NCBI GenBank assembly: GCA_002914845.1 | Contig: JXTC01000051.1 | Coordinates: 800,243-864,242, forward strand | From: Trema orientale | Taxonomy: Eukaryota > Streptophyta > Magnoliopsida > Rosales > Cannabaceae | Reading direction: 5' to 3' | Length of the DNA stretch: 64,000 bases | Shown: positions 48,338 through 60,512 of the stretch, piece after piece | How the letters are laid out: each line of letters begins with the position of its first letter | Numbering within the stretch: position 1 is the stretch's first letter | Program-made: the position numbers and the translations under genes | The notes under the pieces: generated by a model | Databases searched by the model: none | What the model saw: the letters and a program-made list of their open reading frames with translations, nothing else | Told to the model about the DNA's origin: nothing

Positions 48338-51300
48338 GTGACATTTCTTGATTCTACACACGTACGTAAGGATATTTATATAATTATTTAGTGAAATCTA
48401 TAAACGTTACTCGACTTAGAACTAATAAAATAGTGGAAGATCAAAAATTTTTCAACTTTTTGGAAGAAAAGAAAAACTCCACTTATAATTACACAAAGTA
48501 TAATGCACATATACATATAGATATACAAAGTGGGCATGTTATACAAATATACATAATATACACACACTCAAAAATAGGTACAAAATCCTTTTTCAAAAAA
48601 CTATAGCGTCAAAATGCTCATATATACAAGCCGCGGCCACAAAGTAGGTACTCTTCCCCTGATCTCAAATATCAGCAGTATCTTCTTCAATGTAAGAATA
48701 TGGGTGAGTATGAAACTCAGTAAGTAACGCATACAGATAAAAAGTGCATATAACATGAAACAGATAATTATATGGTTAGGATCCCTGTGTATATTGTATT
48801 GCCTGACAAGACCGTGAATTGCATACTGAGCTACTCAGAGAACGTATAAAGTATCATGAGCTATATGGAGGTCTCGAGCCCTAGAGAATCCCTTCTGTGT
48901 ATAGTAGAGGTCCACCCCATACCGCCGTCAGAGTGTTCCCAAAAGAACCATAGTGTCCCTGAAAGGACCAAAGTGTTTCCCAAAGAACTAGAATGTCCCC
49001 GAAGGAATCATACCACGTAATTGGGCACTGGCCCGCCTCACCCTATTCACCAATACTCGTTAGACAATATAAATACATCACGTGTTCATGTCTCATACAA
49101 AACTGAATGACGAATATGTATATACACATATCTATCGATTCTATATTCACAAATTCCACAAATTCACAGAACAAAGAATTTCTTACATTGCAGGTGTGAC
49201 GTTACTTACCTCAATTCCAAGCTTTTAAAAAATGTTCTGTGAAATGCTCTTCGCTCAAGGTATAATTGACGTGTTTCTATTATTTTAGGTATAACATGCT
49301 CATTTGATTACTTATCATGTGATAGTACAAAAATAGTTGTTCTAACTTTGCTTTAAAACAATGATTCCTAATATATTTCTATAAATAAGAGAATAGAAAA
49401 TACAAATCCATTAACCACTTAATTTAAATGTATCAACCTAGTGCATACGTAATTTCCTAGACCAAATAAAACATCTCAAAAAGATTATATTAATCAAGTA
49501 GAGTAGCAGCAACACGAAATTACAATATTTTAGCATATAGAGTCTAATGGTTATTTTACATAATAGTCACCAATTACTAAAAAGTCCAGGATTAATTTTA
49601 TTGTTAATAATATCTTTTTTTACTAAACAAAGAGTAATCACGTGATAGGTTATTCCTCTTGCACAAATGAATAACATAGCCACATATATGAATACACAAA
49701 GATCCATACACATTAACAAAGCAAAGGTGGTACTATTATTTTGACCAATTCACTTATGTAACCAAACAAATAAATACTTATAAATAGAGTTCAGTACTAT
49801 GAATTTGATCCCAATAATAACTTAGAATAAGTAGACATTTACAAAACCAATAAAGTAGTTTCATACATGAATTAGAGATCTAGGTTCTTGAGTCTTTCAG
49901 TAAAAAAATTCATATTACAAGATATTACACGATGAGAAACATATATATAAAATTCTAAACCTTTACTCTTATCATACTTCATATACTCATGTAACAAGCA
50001 CCTAATTATAATAATTAACTTCAAGTCTCAAATATATTACTCAAATAAAAACAAATAAAATAAGTTAATCATAATTAGATACAAACGTGTCCATAGAAAT
50101 TTGCCAAATATTCATACATAGTTTACTAATACACAATATTAGTATATACTAGGAACTCCATTATTCGATAATTAAGAAACTACATGTTACTTTAAAACGA
50201 GAAACAGAAGCTTGCTTTACAATTTTTTCACGAAAGAATTAAGTGAGAATCAGCTTTATGATATCCATGTATATGAAAGATCACACACAAAAGAAATGGA
50301 GTCAACAAGCTGAAGAGGTGATGAAGAGTAGTGGTGGTGGAGAGTAAAAAAAATTAATTAACACAATTAGTGATATATGATATTCTGTATCGACTTTGCA
50401 AAATTCAATTGCCTATTTTCTTTCCTTTTTTTTTTAATCAAACAACAAAAACAACCATGAGAAATTACACTTATCAGGCTCAAAGGCATGTAATAATATA
50501 TTTTCACGTATTTTAAATACTGAATTAATTTAATGTTAATAGAATACTAAGCTCAACGTTATTTAAACCAAATAATGAAATAATTAAAATCAAAGAATAT
50601 ACCACAATACAAATAATGAAACAACTAAAATCAAAGCATATACTACAATACAAATAATACATGTAATTATGCTTTTCTAATTTAGTGAACCCCCAAATAA
50701 TCATATTAAAATAATCTACTTAAAATCGTCAGATTTGTACCAAATAGCATATTTCGAGCATTTCACTGTAAAAGTACTTAGGTGCAAATATTAATTAGAA
50801 TAAATAATATTATAATCAAAAACTTAAAAATATATGCAAAAATTTAATTTTAATATGAATGATATAGAGTCATATTATTATTGACTATTTAATGTTGTGA
50901 GGAGCTAGGTGTCATATAAAACTTTAGGATATCACATTAATAATACGTTGAACTCTTCTCTTAATGCCTTTTCTTGAACTAAAATGGCTGCCCTTTATCT
51001 TTGAAATTTGTGTAAGAGAATTGCTCTCCAAATCCATTAATCTCTCTTCTTTCATTTGAATAGGAATCCTATTTAACTTTTTGGATTCTTTGGCATTTAT
51101 TTTCTCCATTTCATTTCTGAAAACAACCCAACCTTCTTCTTCTATGACACATGTATCTTTAATTAATATTTTCAGATTAAGCTCTTGATTGAAACTAAGT
51201 TTCAAACAAAACCCCATACTTTGCACAATAGAGTATGTCCTATAGTATCAGAATTGGAAAACCTAATCCGAATCTCAAAAAACAAAAATTGGGTCATTTT

Positions 51301-51650
51301 TTCGAAATCAAATCCAAAATACCCAGATAGAAAATCATGACCTTGGGTACCTGTAAAACTAGAAATTGAGTGTGAGAATTTTGGGTTTCATTTGTTGAAT
51401 TGAATCTTTGGGGTTTTCTTAGCTTCCTCTTTATTCCTGGGTTCTTATAAGATAAGAATATGTATTATTTTATTTCTGTTATTTTTTCTTCTTCCCAGAT
51501 ATTCTTTTTTGTTTTTAGTTATTTTAGCTATTTTGTAATAATCATGTGCAGAGCACTTGTTTCTTCCATTACACATCTAACAGTCATTTCTAATTTGGAG
51601 TCTAGGGATTTAATTTTTAAAATTGAAAGTGCAGGGACCAGATCGTAACA
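48338..51650 (-). mobile_element. Gypsy-type LTR (long) followed by a primer-binding site
   Basis: On the minus strand the region reads from TGTTACGATCTGGTCCC (51650) to ...AATGTCACT. Directly after it comes TGGTTTCAGAGC (about 48323-48335), close to the methionine-initiator tRNA primer site TGGTATCAGAGC. TACTGAGTTTCATACTC (about 48700-48723, minus) is the same LTR motif found in the solo LTR at 9425-14546. The LTR is therefore a 5' LTR of a Ty3/gypsy fossil on the minus strand, with gag remnants after it. The upper end is approximate. The element is broken and old; no 3' LTR is seen. Confidence 0.55.
48928..49013. repeat. Four tandem units of about 21 bp in the gypsy LTR
   Basis: Units on the theme (A)GAGTGTTCCCAAAAGAACCA, each a small dyad (TTCC..GGAA or CCC..AAGG) separated by AGTGT. 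Confidence 0.75.
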
Positions 51651-54600
51651 ACAAGCATAGTTAAGGGACCAAATGCGACAATAACCCTTTCTGAAAATCA
51701 ACCGCAGTGTGAATTTGTGGGATTGTGTTTTATACAAGGTGATCATGGCCAAATGGCCCTTTTTCACACTTAACTTCAATAAGTGTCCGTGCCTTTTGCT
51801 TTATAGGCTATAGCAAAGTACTGGAGTTTCTCAATTTTAATGTATTAGATATACTTAGTATTAAAATTGATATACATTAGTGTAAGAGGAAATTAGATTT
51901 TTATGGTAAAAGTTAAAAAAAATTTGAAAAATCCCAGATTTAATCAGAATAATACCATGTTTAAAATTATTTAGAAAAATATTACCTTTTATTAATTAGT
52001 AAGATACTTGAGATAATTTGATTGGTTACTTCAAGTAACTAGATAGGTTACCTAAAATAACACAATTGATTACCTTATGTATCACTGAAAAATACTAATT
52101 TTGAAAAAAAAGTTGTATTTTTCTAAATATTTATTAAAAATGATTTTTTTTAAAACTTTCAAAAGTGATATTTTTCTAAATCAATCCTTTTTGAAGAAAA
52201 AGTTGTATTTTTCTAAATATTTATTAAAAATGATATTTTTTTAAAAACTTTCAAAAGTGATATTTTTCTAAATCAATTTGGGATTTTTCCAAAATATCAA
52301 CTGAGATTTTTCAATTTTTAACCCAATGGCCTGGATTTCTGTAAGAAGCACTTAGTGTAAAACTAATATACGGATATCTGATCTATTGTAATATGATGTA
52401 AACGACCATTTTGCTATAAAAATTAAAACATTTTAACAAAAAAGTCGAATTTTATCATTTCTAAGTATATTTATAATATGTCATATGTCAGTTCTGCTAT
52501 ATCCTGTTATTTTGTCTCCCGTGTTGCCACTTTTATTGTTGTAGGGACGTATATCGTGCCGTCTGTTTTTATTCTTTTTTCCATATTCTTTTTATTGAAT
52601 ACAGATGTTTCCGCGAAAATGTGACATTGTTTGCGTATTTGCGTTTTCAAGATCACAAGGGATAACCTAACGTTTTCTTAACCAAGTCTTTGTCATCTTT
52701 GATTTCACTGTCTATTTTGCATATACGGTTTTAAATTTTTATTTGTTTGCTTCAAAAACAACAATTGTCTTGATATATACAGATAGATGTGCAATAAAAT
52801 ACCAATATGTTTACGATAAAGGAACCCCATAGAAAGATCTAAACTAAAATATCAGTTTGAATTCTTGGCTCTGGTTGTGAATTTGTTGATGCTAAGCTAC
52901 AGACTAGTGGGAAATTCCATCTATCTTTTTCCGCCCATTTGAGAAATTGTTATCCCTCGTTAAGTTGATATATAACCAAAAAAAAAAAAAAAAAAGACAT
53001 TTCACAAGAACTAAATATTAATCAACACTCCTTATGGACTATATTTATGATCTATTTTGATCTCATTAGATGGATCCGACTGCTAAGACAACATGTTAAA
53101 AAAAATGGGGGGGGGGGGTGGTGCCTAGCATAAGGCACGAATTGACAGTAGGTTGTGGCAAAGCATCACGCAATTGGTGGGTCATGCTAGGCTCCTGTTT
53201 TTGGACACAATGAATTGGCACATCACAATACAAAACACGAGCATGAGCACGAGCCTACCATAAGCAAAATGCGAATATATTTACCTAGTTGTTATGTATT
53301 AATGTATTAGAAGTGATATAATTTCTGACTAATTATTTTTTGTATGATAAATATTATATATCGACTTTACTTGTATTTATCTGGGTTGTACGTAATTGTA
53401 CGAACAAAGTAAATTTTGCGTGTATTATTTTTATGTCATGTTGTTGCATATTAATGAACTTTATTACGATAACTGTTAGTATTATTAATTTAACGTTTTA
53501 ACTAGGTATTTTGCTATTATTTGATTATGAACGTATCACTATATTGTTCATAAAATAAGTTAAATGATTGATATATATATAAATGAGTTAAATAAAAAAA
53601 ATCTATAGGAATCAAATAATTAGTTCAATAAAAAAATTGGCGGCAAAAAAATGAGGTGGCATGCTGGGTTCATTGGACTTGGCACAATATGATACTAGCA
53701 CAACACTAACATTACATAAAACAAGATCTGCTTATACTAAGAGACCTTGCCAGGCTTAAGGTTTTAAGTCTTAGTTTGGCATGACACGTACGACGTACAT
53801 TCTATTAGATCATAGGAAAAAACAATACGAAACATAAATGGACCTGTCTATTTATGGGTTATGCTAATATCATGCAACTCATTGGATATCTCTAGATGTG
53901 TGAAATGATTCACAAATACTTAATCTTAGGTAAAAATAAACATTAAAAATTTTGTAAAACAAAAGGCAAGAACAAAACATAGATTCACAAAGAAATTATA
54001 AAGAGATGAACAAGGGACATACAAAGAACTTTTCTTTATTCTATTCTTCTTGTTGTTTAGAATACAAGTTCTCAAGGGCTATATATAGGTCAAGAATTAT
54101 AGTAGGAAAAACCAAAAGTTAGAAGTAAATGCATCAAATTACTACAACATATGATGTATTAAGATGGAAGTTAAGGAGTACGAATTGAATGGTATTAAGA
54201 CAGATGTTCACAGTAAATATAGAGGGTTGTGAAGATGAACATTAGCAACTATTATTTTTTTTTCCTATAAAAACAAATAATACTAAGGACACACAAAATT
54301 TACATACAATGATATAATATTTTTTTAAAACCAATCATCTACATAGTTTGGTCTCATTTTGAAGAAACATATGAGATTAAAAAGTATGTTACATCATTAT
54401 ATATAGCTTTTAAATATTGTACATGACTTTTGTATGTAAATATTGTGTCTTTATCAGTGCTCATTAAAAATAGAAGAAATCCTTTTTCTCATTATTGGTC
54501 AGTGGTTATTGCTTTTGTTGACTTTTTTCTCTTTTCTTTTTCTTTTAAGAAATTAACGAGTAGAGTTACAGCTTATTTGAGATTATTTTATTTCTTTTTT

Positions 54601-54985
54601 CAGGGTAGAAGGGAAAAAAAGAACAGTACATGCATCAATAGTTTTCAATTATACTACCTGAATAATGCATTTCAAAAGAGTGTTTTAGGATATAAGTTAA
54701 ATTTTATTTTCCTTTTTCACTAAATAATGAGGGAAAATACAGGGGGAAAAAGTAAAACTAATCAATCCCAAACCAAGTTCTCTTGTTTTTGTTGAAACCT
54801 TGCGGGAAAAAAAAAAAAATCTATATAGGTCTAGCTATACATCTTAGAAAGAAGTTGTCAAAATCTCTTTTAGTATTTCACCCAAATAGATAGTTGTTGG
54901 GGCTGACTAATTACTTGACTATTTTTTTGCCTAAAACTTAGTATATGACCAAGTTCAAAAGTTTATTGTTAAACATTCAACTTAC
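51651..54985. other. Intergenic with old repeats, no gene recognised
   Basis: Around 51.9-52.33 kb is an inverted arrangement (AAATCCCAGATTTAATC on the left, GGGATTTTTCC on the right) with a 90-bp tandem duplication inside, related to sequence near 4.4 kb. Around 53.1-53.8 kb is a GC-richer patch with GCACGAG / CTAGGCTC phrases that may be a decayed hAT MITE. A G run of 12-13 lies at about 53107-53119. The 97-codon frame at 54430-54723 is not recognised. Confidence 0.4.
52101..52282. repeat. 90-bp tandem duplication
   Basis: AGTTGTATTTTTCTAAATAT recurs at 52111 and 52201, followed in both by TTATTAAAAATGAT and CTTTCAAAAGTGATATTTTT. Confidence 0.9.
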
Positions 54986-54993
54986 TTAATGAC

Positions 54994-57900
54994 CACGACT
55001 GTCTTAGTATGAGTCGAGGCTCTAGGCAAAATTTGTAATATGACTTCTTTTTTTTCCCCCCCCTGAAAGGGGGCCTATAATTTTAATTTTAATTTTTCTA
55101 CTTAAAATTTATTCTTCTAGATTTTTGAGATGCAAAATTTTTAATTAATTTTTTATATTCAAGATTGTTTAATATATCTTGTTCTATAAATAATATAGCT
55201 AAGTTATTCAATCTTTCTTCTGACATTGTAGATCTAAGATAAGATTTCTGTATTTTAAATTTAGAAAGGTTTCTTTATGCAGAAGCAATTGTTATTAGAA
55301 TAGTTAACAATATTCTATAAGCAACAAAAGCATTTGGAAAAAAATTTACTTTTCTTATATAATCGAGTATTTCAATTGAGTTAATATTTTTTGTTTGGAA
55401 AATTTCTCTCAGTAATCTTAATTCAGAAAATAAATCTAAACCATCAATATCGGAATCCTCACTATGTTTTAGCACATACTCAAGATTGAGACAATAACTT
55501 TTTAGATCATCATCATCTAAGGACTTTAATTTCTTAAAATAAAATAAAAATCCAAAAATATTTTTTATACTTTAAACTATTCAAATCTAGTTTTAAGAGA
55601 AAAAATTGCTTGATCTATTATGTAAACAAAAATACATAATTCTGAAAGACTCCTCAATAGATTGATTATTTTTTCATCATTAAGATTCTCATCAAATTGT
55701 CTTTTTCTATGAGTTACTCGCTTTTCATGAAATTTAGGTTCTATTTCCATTTCATTTGCAATCTGTTTAGTTAAAATCATAGCTTATGTAAATTTATTTT
55801 CTCTATACTTTTCAAAAATAGAAAGAAGACCTTTCAATTAGTCTATAGCAACATCAATTTGCATATCTGCATTTTGTAAGGTCTTACTAACTTAGTTGAT
55901 GGCAAATAATATATCATACCAAATAGTCATACCCAACAAAAATTCAAAATTTTCTAACTCATACAATGCAAAATATTTAGCTTCGCTTTTTATTTTAGGA
56001 TCTTCACTAGTTTCAGTTAGTTCAAATAAAGCATCTCTTACTTTTGGAGCTTAAAACTTAATTATCTTAACACTTTTAATACGACTTTTCTAACGCATTT
56101 GTGACAATGATTTGACTGTCAAATTAGATATATATTTTTGTAGTATTTTCGATCATTTTGGTGAAGAAGAGAATAATATATATACAAGTTGTCAAACTCC
56201 AAAAAATGTTATAGCTCTAGGACAAGACATCGCTACATAGCAAATTACAAGATTAAGATTATACCAACCATAAGATATATAAAATGTTCTAGCATTTATC
56301 TCTAACAATCTTTTTTGTACACCTTGTTGCTTTCCTTTCACGTTAGATTCATTATCATATCTTTGTCCTCTTATATCACTAATATCAAGTTTAAAATTTT
56401 TAATTGCATTTACAAGTTCATTAAAAAGACCTATTCCTGATGTATCATTTACTACTAGAAATTCTAAAAAAAATTCTTAATACTTTTATTGGACTTGTCG
56501 TAATATTTATGCATATCAAGTAAAATCAAGTATAACTGAAAAATATTTTGCATCTTTAATTCTTTTTACTATTATATTTTTAACTTCAAGAGATAACATT
56601 TGTATTTGATCATTTTGGATATTATGTCCAAGACAATGATTATGAATTTCACCATCTTGTATACGTCAAATATGTTCTTGCATTATTGGATCAAATACAT
56701 CAATCATTTCAATTAGACTTAAAAACTTTCCATAGCTATGTTGATATATCTTCTCATTTCATTCTATGAAAAGCTAAATTGTTCTTAGCTAAATCTTTAC
56801 AACAACAGTTATTCTTATTAGAAATTTTTCCCAGTGTTCCTTTCTCTATTAATATTTTTTTGAATATTTTTGTCAATTGTCTTATTGTTTGACAACTTTA
56901 ATCCTAAATTATTCCAAGCACTCATGTTCGTTATATGCTCATAATTATTTCATGACTTTTAAGTTTACTACTAAGATTTTTCCGGTCATTGGATTCTTCG
57001 TTACTTAATTGACTTGTGCTATGTTTTGTGTTAAGCAACTTACAATAAAAATAATATACTTTATTAAATTTTTTTGAATAAACTAACCATTTTCTATCAT
57101 ATTTTTCTCTATTCGATAACTTTCGTATATAATATATAATAGAGAAATGCCTAGAATTTTCGTCTTTTGGAAAATTTATTTTATTTTCTCAAATTAGACC
57201 TTTTCCTACTAATAAGTCTCTTAACTTACTATCAATAATATTTTCCCATCTTTCTGGGTCAAAAATATTTGAGGGAACGTTATGTAAATTTTAATTAGGA
57301 TCTTCAATTTCTTTATTTATTTTAGACTCTTCAACATTTTCTTGACACTTTTTGCTTGTGTTTTCATCATTTTTATTACTTGCAAAAAATTTATCAAGAG
57401 TACATTTTTGAGATTCAATCATTTTTTCTATTCTTTTTTTTCCCTTAAGTTTCACATATCTGGATTCATATTTTCTATTAGACATTCTAATTATTATTAA
57501 TAATTAAACTACGTAGAAAATAAATACCCTAATAATAAAATTATAAAAATATAATATCTTATAAAGAACAACTACAACACATAATGAAAAATATAATTAC
57601 TAATTTAAAATTCCCAAATAAAATAAATAATATAAATTAAAGATTGAACCTAGAGGCTGAAATCGAAATAAAAGGGTTGATTAATCCTCTTTTGCATATT
57701 AAAAATGCTGATAGAATTTAATTGAGATTCTGATAGAACCAGAGAATGAGAGAGTAAGAGAGATGAGTAATAAAAAGGGAGTTTTTTTTTTTTTTTTTTT
57801 TTTCTCTCTCACTACATAATAGAGAGAGTTTGAACGTTAGAATGTAATAGTTTGGCTTTCCACACTCACCCTCATTTTGGTGAGTGCCGTATGGGTTGTA

Positions 57901-58202
57901 AGGTTATATGTTATCAAGATATATTTTGTTTCTTTAGGTTGGCTATTATGAAATATCACATATGGCTGAAAGACATAATTTGTGAGTGATGTAGTCTTCA
58001 AAAAAAAAAAAAAATGTGACTACTAGATGTAGTCTTCAAAAATAAAAATTAAAACTTAATAGTTATGCTGCCTTGTATTAATTATTAGTCAAAATGAGGT
58101 CTGCTCATGTGTTTTTTAACTTTTTTTCCCCTCCTAGTGGACATTGGCTCTTAATGAGTTCTAGGCTATGGCCTTAGTAGCCTACCCTTAGAGTCGTTCT
58201 TG
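54994..58202 (-). mobile_element. Full-length hAT element with perfect 8-bp target duplication, decayed
   Basis: The element is flanked by TTAATGAC on both sides (54986-54993 and 58203-58210). Its ends are imperfect inverted repeats (left CACGACTGTCTTAGTATGAG, right reversed CAAGAACGACTCTAAGGGTA). The minus-strand coding remnant runs from about 57485 to 55098 and belongs to the TTF zinc-finger / hAT-dimerisation (ZMYM1-like) transposase group. At 3.2 kb the element has its expected length, but the coding frame is badly broken. Confidence 0.85.
55098..57485 (-). pseudogene. hAT transposase remnant (TTF zinc finger, DUF4371/hAT dimerisation type)
   Basis: The start reads MSNRKYESRYVKLKGKKRIE then LDKFFASN, the usual N-terminus of this group. 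Near 57.1-57.2 kb is the TTF-type finger region (RHFSIIYYIRKLSN, WLVYSKKFNKVYYFYCKLL), with one of the usual cysteines changed to Tyr. The C-terminus reads SKFKIQKSYLRSTMSEERLN then NLAILFIEQ and stops at 55098, which is the hAT dimerisation helix. Many stops and frame changes lie between, so no transposase can be made. The family usually has about 750-800 residues, which fits the span. It cuts and pastes DNA with an RNase H-like fold when intact. Confidence 0.8.
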
Positions 58203-58237
58203 TTAATGACAAAAATAGAAATACAACTGAAACTTTG

Positions 58238-58335
58238 AAAGAAATAGACATTTAGCTATAACTTTTAAAATAAGGATATCTACTTAAACTAATTTAAAAA
58301 ATTGGTCATCCACCTACTTTTCTCTAGTGGTAGTA
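58238..58335. mobile_element. Dispersed inverted-repeat element, member 3 (end fragment)
   Basis: ACATTTAGCTATAACTTTTA...TTGGTCATCCACCTACTTTT repeats the right arm of the member at 43437-43668. It sits between the hAT and copia elements. Confidence 0.6.
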
Positions 58336-58462
58336 TTGTTGTTGTTATTTTTGCCCAAGAAGCCTACAGAAGGTCTAAAAATTGAGCCTAAATTATTTGC
58401 CTAGATTTTTCTAGGTTTTGCATGTCCCACCTCATATTGAACTAATAGTATAAATAAATTTG

Positions 58463-59580
58463 TGTTGGAAAAGTGGTTTAGAAAAACCATTGTTAATAGT
58501 CATTTTGAGGCATGGGTGAAAGAGAAATTGAAACCCAAAGTGAGGAGGTTCTAGAATTGAATTTGTAACATACAAGAGTTACAAAATTCATTTTAGACAT
58601 TTATTAGGCCTCATAAAGCTGAGGTAACAGCCAAAAACGTTTTGATAGTTATGTTGTAACAGCCAAACGTTTTTCAGTTTTTCAACCATATTAATGGGCT
58701 ATTGCTGTTATGTTGTAACAGACAAATATTTTTCAGCCATATTAATGGGCTGTTATGTTATAACAGATAAATATTTTTCAGCCATATTAATGGGCTGTTG
58801 CTGTTACGTTGTAACAGACAAACGTTTATCAGCCATATTAATGGGCTGTTGTGTTGTAACAGAAAAACGTTTTCAGCTATATTAATGGGATATTAATGGC
58901 TTGGTTCCCCAATGAACACTATAAAGAGAGACCTTCTCCTCACTCTTAGACACACTAAAACACACTAAATATTTCTTAGCCTATTCCTCTCTTCCATTTC
59001 TCTCTATGGCGGTCAAGAAAAGTTAGTTAGAAGTTAGAAAGTTTGAGTTCTTGTTCTTTCTTATAAGAGTGGTCAAGTTCTCTTGAGTTCTGGTAAAAGA
59101 GTTTGGGCATTGCTCAGTTCGTTGTGAGTAGCAAGTTGGTACGATGTTGCTATTCGTGAACCATTTTATCCTGAGAAACAGACGCTGCTGACATTCCTCT
59201 AAACATCCCGGTGAGGAGGCGTAACTATTTTAAGGAAATTATGTGAAACACAAGACTCAGTTTGGTTTCCTTAAACTCCTTTGTTATTTTGGTCATTATA
59301 ATCATGATTATTATTATAGTAAATTAATTTTGATTTATTTTGTTATGTAATTTGATTTTTATGATAATTGTTACTATCCAAGGTGTAGTTAAATAGTTTA
59401 ATACATCATATATTATAACAGTTTATTGTTATATTTTCATTTCTAGATATATTATTACTTACAATAGTCAATTTTTGTCCAACAATCTTAAAACAGTTAT
59501 ATGTCTTTTATGTGTTATTACTTTATAATATGTCTGGATTTATATATTGTGATTGGAGATATTTCTTTAATAAATTGTTA
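58463..59580 (+). repeat. 5' LTR (and leader) of the copia element
   Basis: Starts TGTTGGAAAAGTGG. U3 carries five tandem units (58652-58890) and then TATAAAG at 58920-58926, the likely promoter. The 3' end of the LTR could not be fixed because no clear primer-binding site is seen and the 3' LTR is cut off; the boundary given includes the leader. Confidence 0.6.
58652..58890 (+). promoter_or_regulatory. Five tandem U3 units with MYB-like palindromes
   Basis: Each unit of about 45-60 bp has GTTGTAACAG, CAAACGTTTTTCAG (or a variant) and CCATATTAATGGGCTGTT. Where units meet, CTGTTACGTTGTAACAG forms a perfect inverted repeat with a 3-bp spacer. CTGTTA/TAACAG fits the plant MYB core CNGTTR. The array lies just before the TATA box. 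A 63-codon open frame here is a by-product of the repeats. Confidence 0.75.
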
Positions 59581-59609
59581 TAATTAAATAATTACAATTT
59601 AAGACTCCG

Positions 59610-60512
59610 GTGGTACCAGCAGTGCACCACGGAGAGAAGTCTGAGAAGTTCAATGGGTTGAACTTCAAAATGTGGCAACAGAAGATGTTATTCTATTTGA
59701 CCACATTAAACTTTGCAAGATTCTTGATTGAGGAGGCTCCAAAAGCCAATGAAAATGAGCAAGACTTCCATGTCATCGCTGCGGTTGATGCTTGGAAACA
59801 TTCTAACTACTTGTGCCATAACTATGTAATGAACGGTTTGACTGATTCTTTATATAGTGTGTACCGTAATAAGAAGACGGCAAAGGAATTATGAGAGTCA
59901 CTTGACCATAAATATAAGACTGAGGATGCTGGGTCCAAGAAATTTATGGTGGGACGTTTCCTAGACTTTAAAATGGTCGACTCCAAAATAGTTTTTAGTC
60001 AAGTTCAAGAATTTCAATTTCATGCTGAGGGGATGGTCATATGTGAACCCTTCCAAGTAGCTACTGTCATTAAAAAGCTACCCCCTACATGGAAGGATTT
60101 CAAGAGCTACTTCAAATACAAGCGAAAGGCAATGAACCTTGAAGCACTTATTGTGCGATTTCGCATTGAGGAAGACAACAGACGTGCTGAAAAGTCAGGA
60201 GCATCGTCGAGTACGCCTATAGCTAAGGCAAATGTTGTAGAACATTCTCAAGGCTCTAAAGCCAAGAAGAATAAACAAAAACAGCTAAGCCATAAGTTAA
60301 GGCCTAAAGTTGGAATAGGCAAGAAGCAGAAATTCCAAGGGAAGTGCTTCAACTGTGACAAGATGCGTCACAAGGCTTCAGACTGTCGACTTCCAAAGAA
60401 GAAGAAGAATGAAGCCAACATAGTGGATGAAATTACTCAAGAGATTTCTGACATAGATCTCTATGCAGTTTTTTCTGAAGTAAACCTAGTTGGGTCTAAT
60501 CCCAAAGAATGA
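59610..60512 (+). pseudogene. Copia gag region
   Basis: Matches copia gag (EKFNGLNFKMWQQKMLFYL near the start) and ends with a zinc knuckle of the C-X2-C-X4-H-X4-C type ([14 protein letters not shown]). It belongs to the fossil element described above. Confidence 0.85.

Noticed and set aside
48928-49013. Regular short repeats that might be read as a CRISPR array
   Set aside because: Units are contiguous and diverged with no unique spacers; they are tandem repeats in a plant LTR.
50924-51226. 100-codon minus-strand frame in the gypsy LTR
   Set aside because: It lies within an LTR, is Lys/Glu/Asn-rich and matches no domain; chance is sufficient.
58694-58885. 63-codon open frame with repeated residues
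   Set aside because: It is produced by the tandem U3 repeats of the copia LTR, not by a protein gene.
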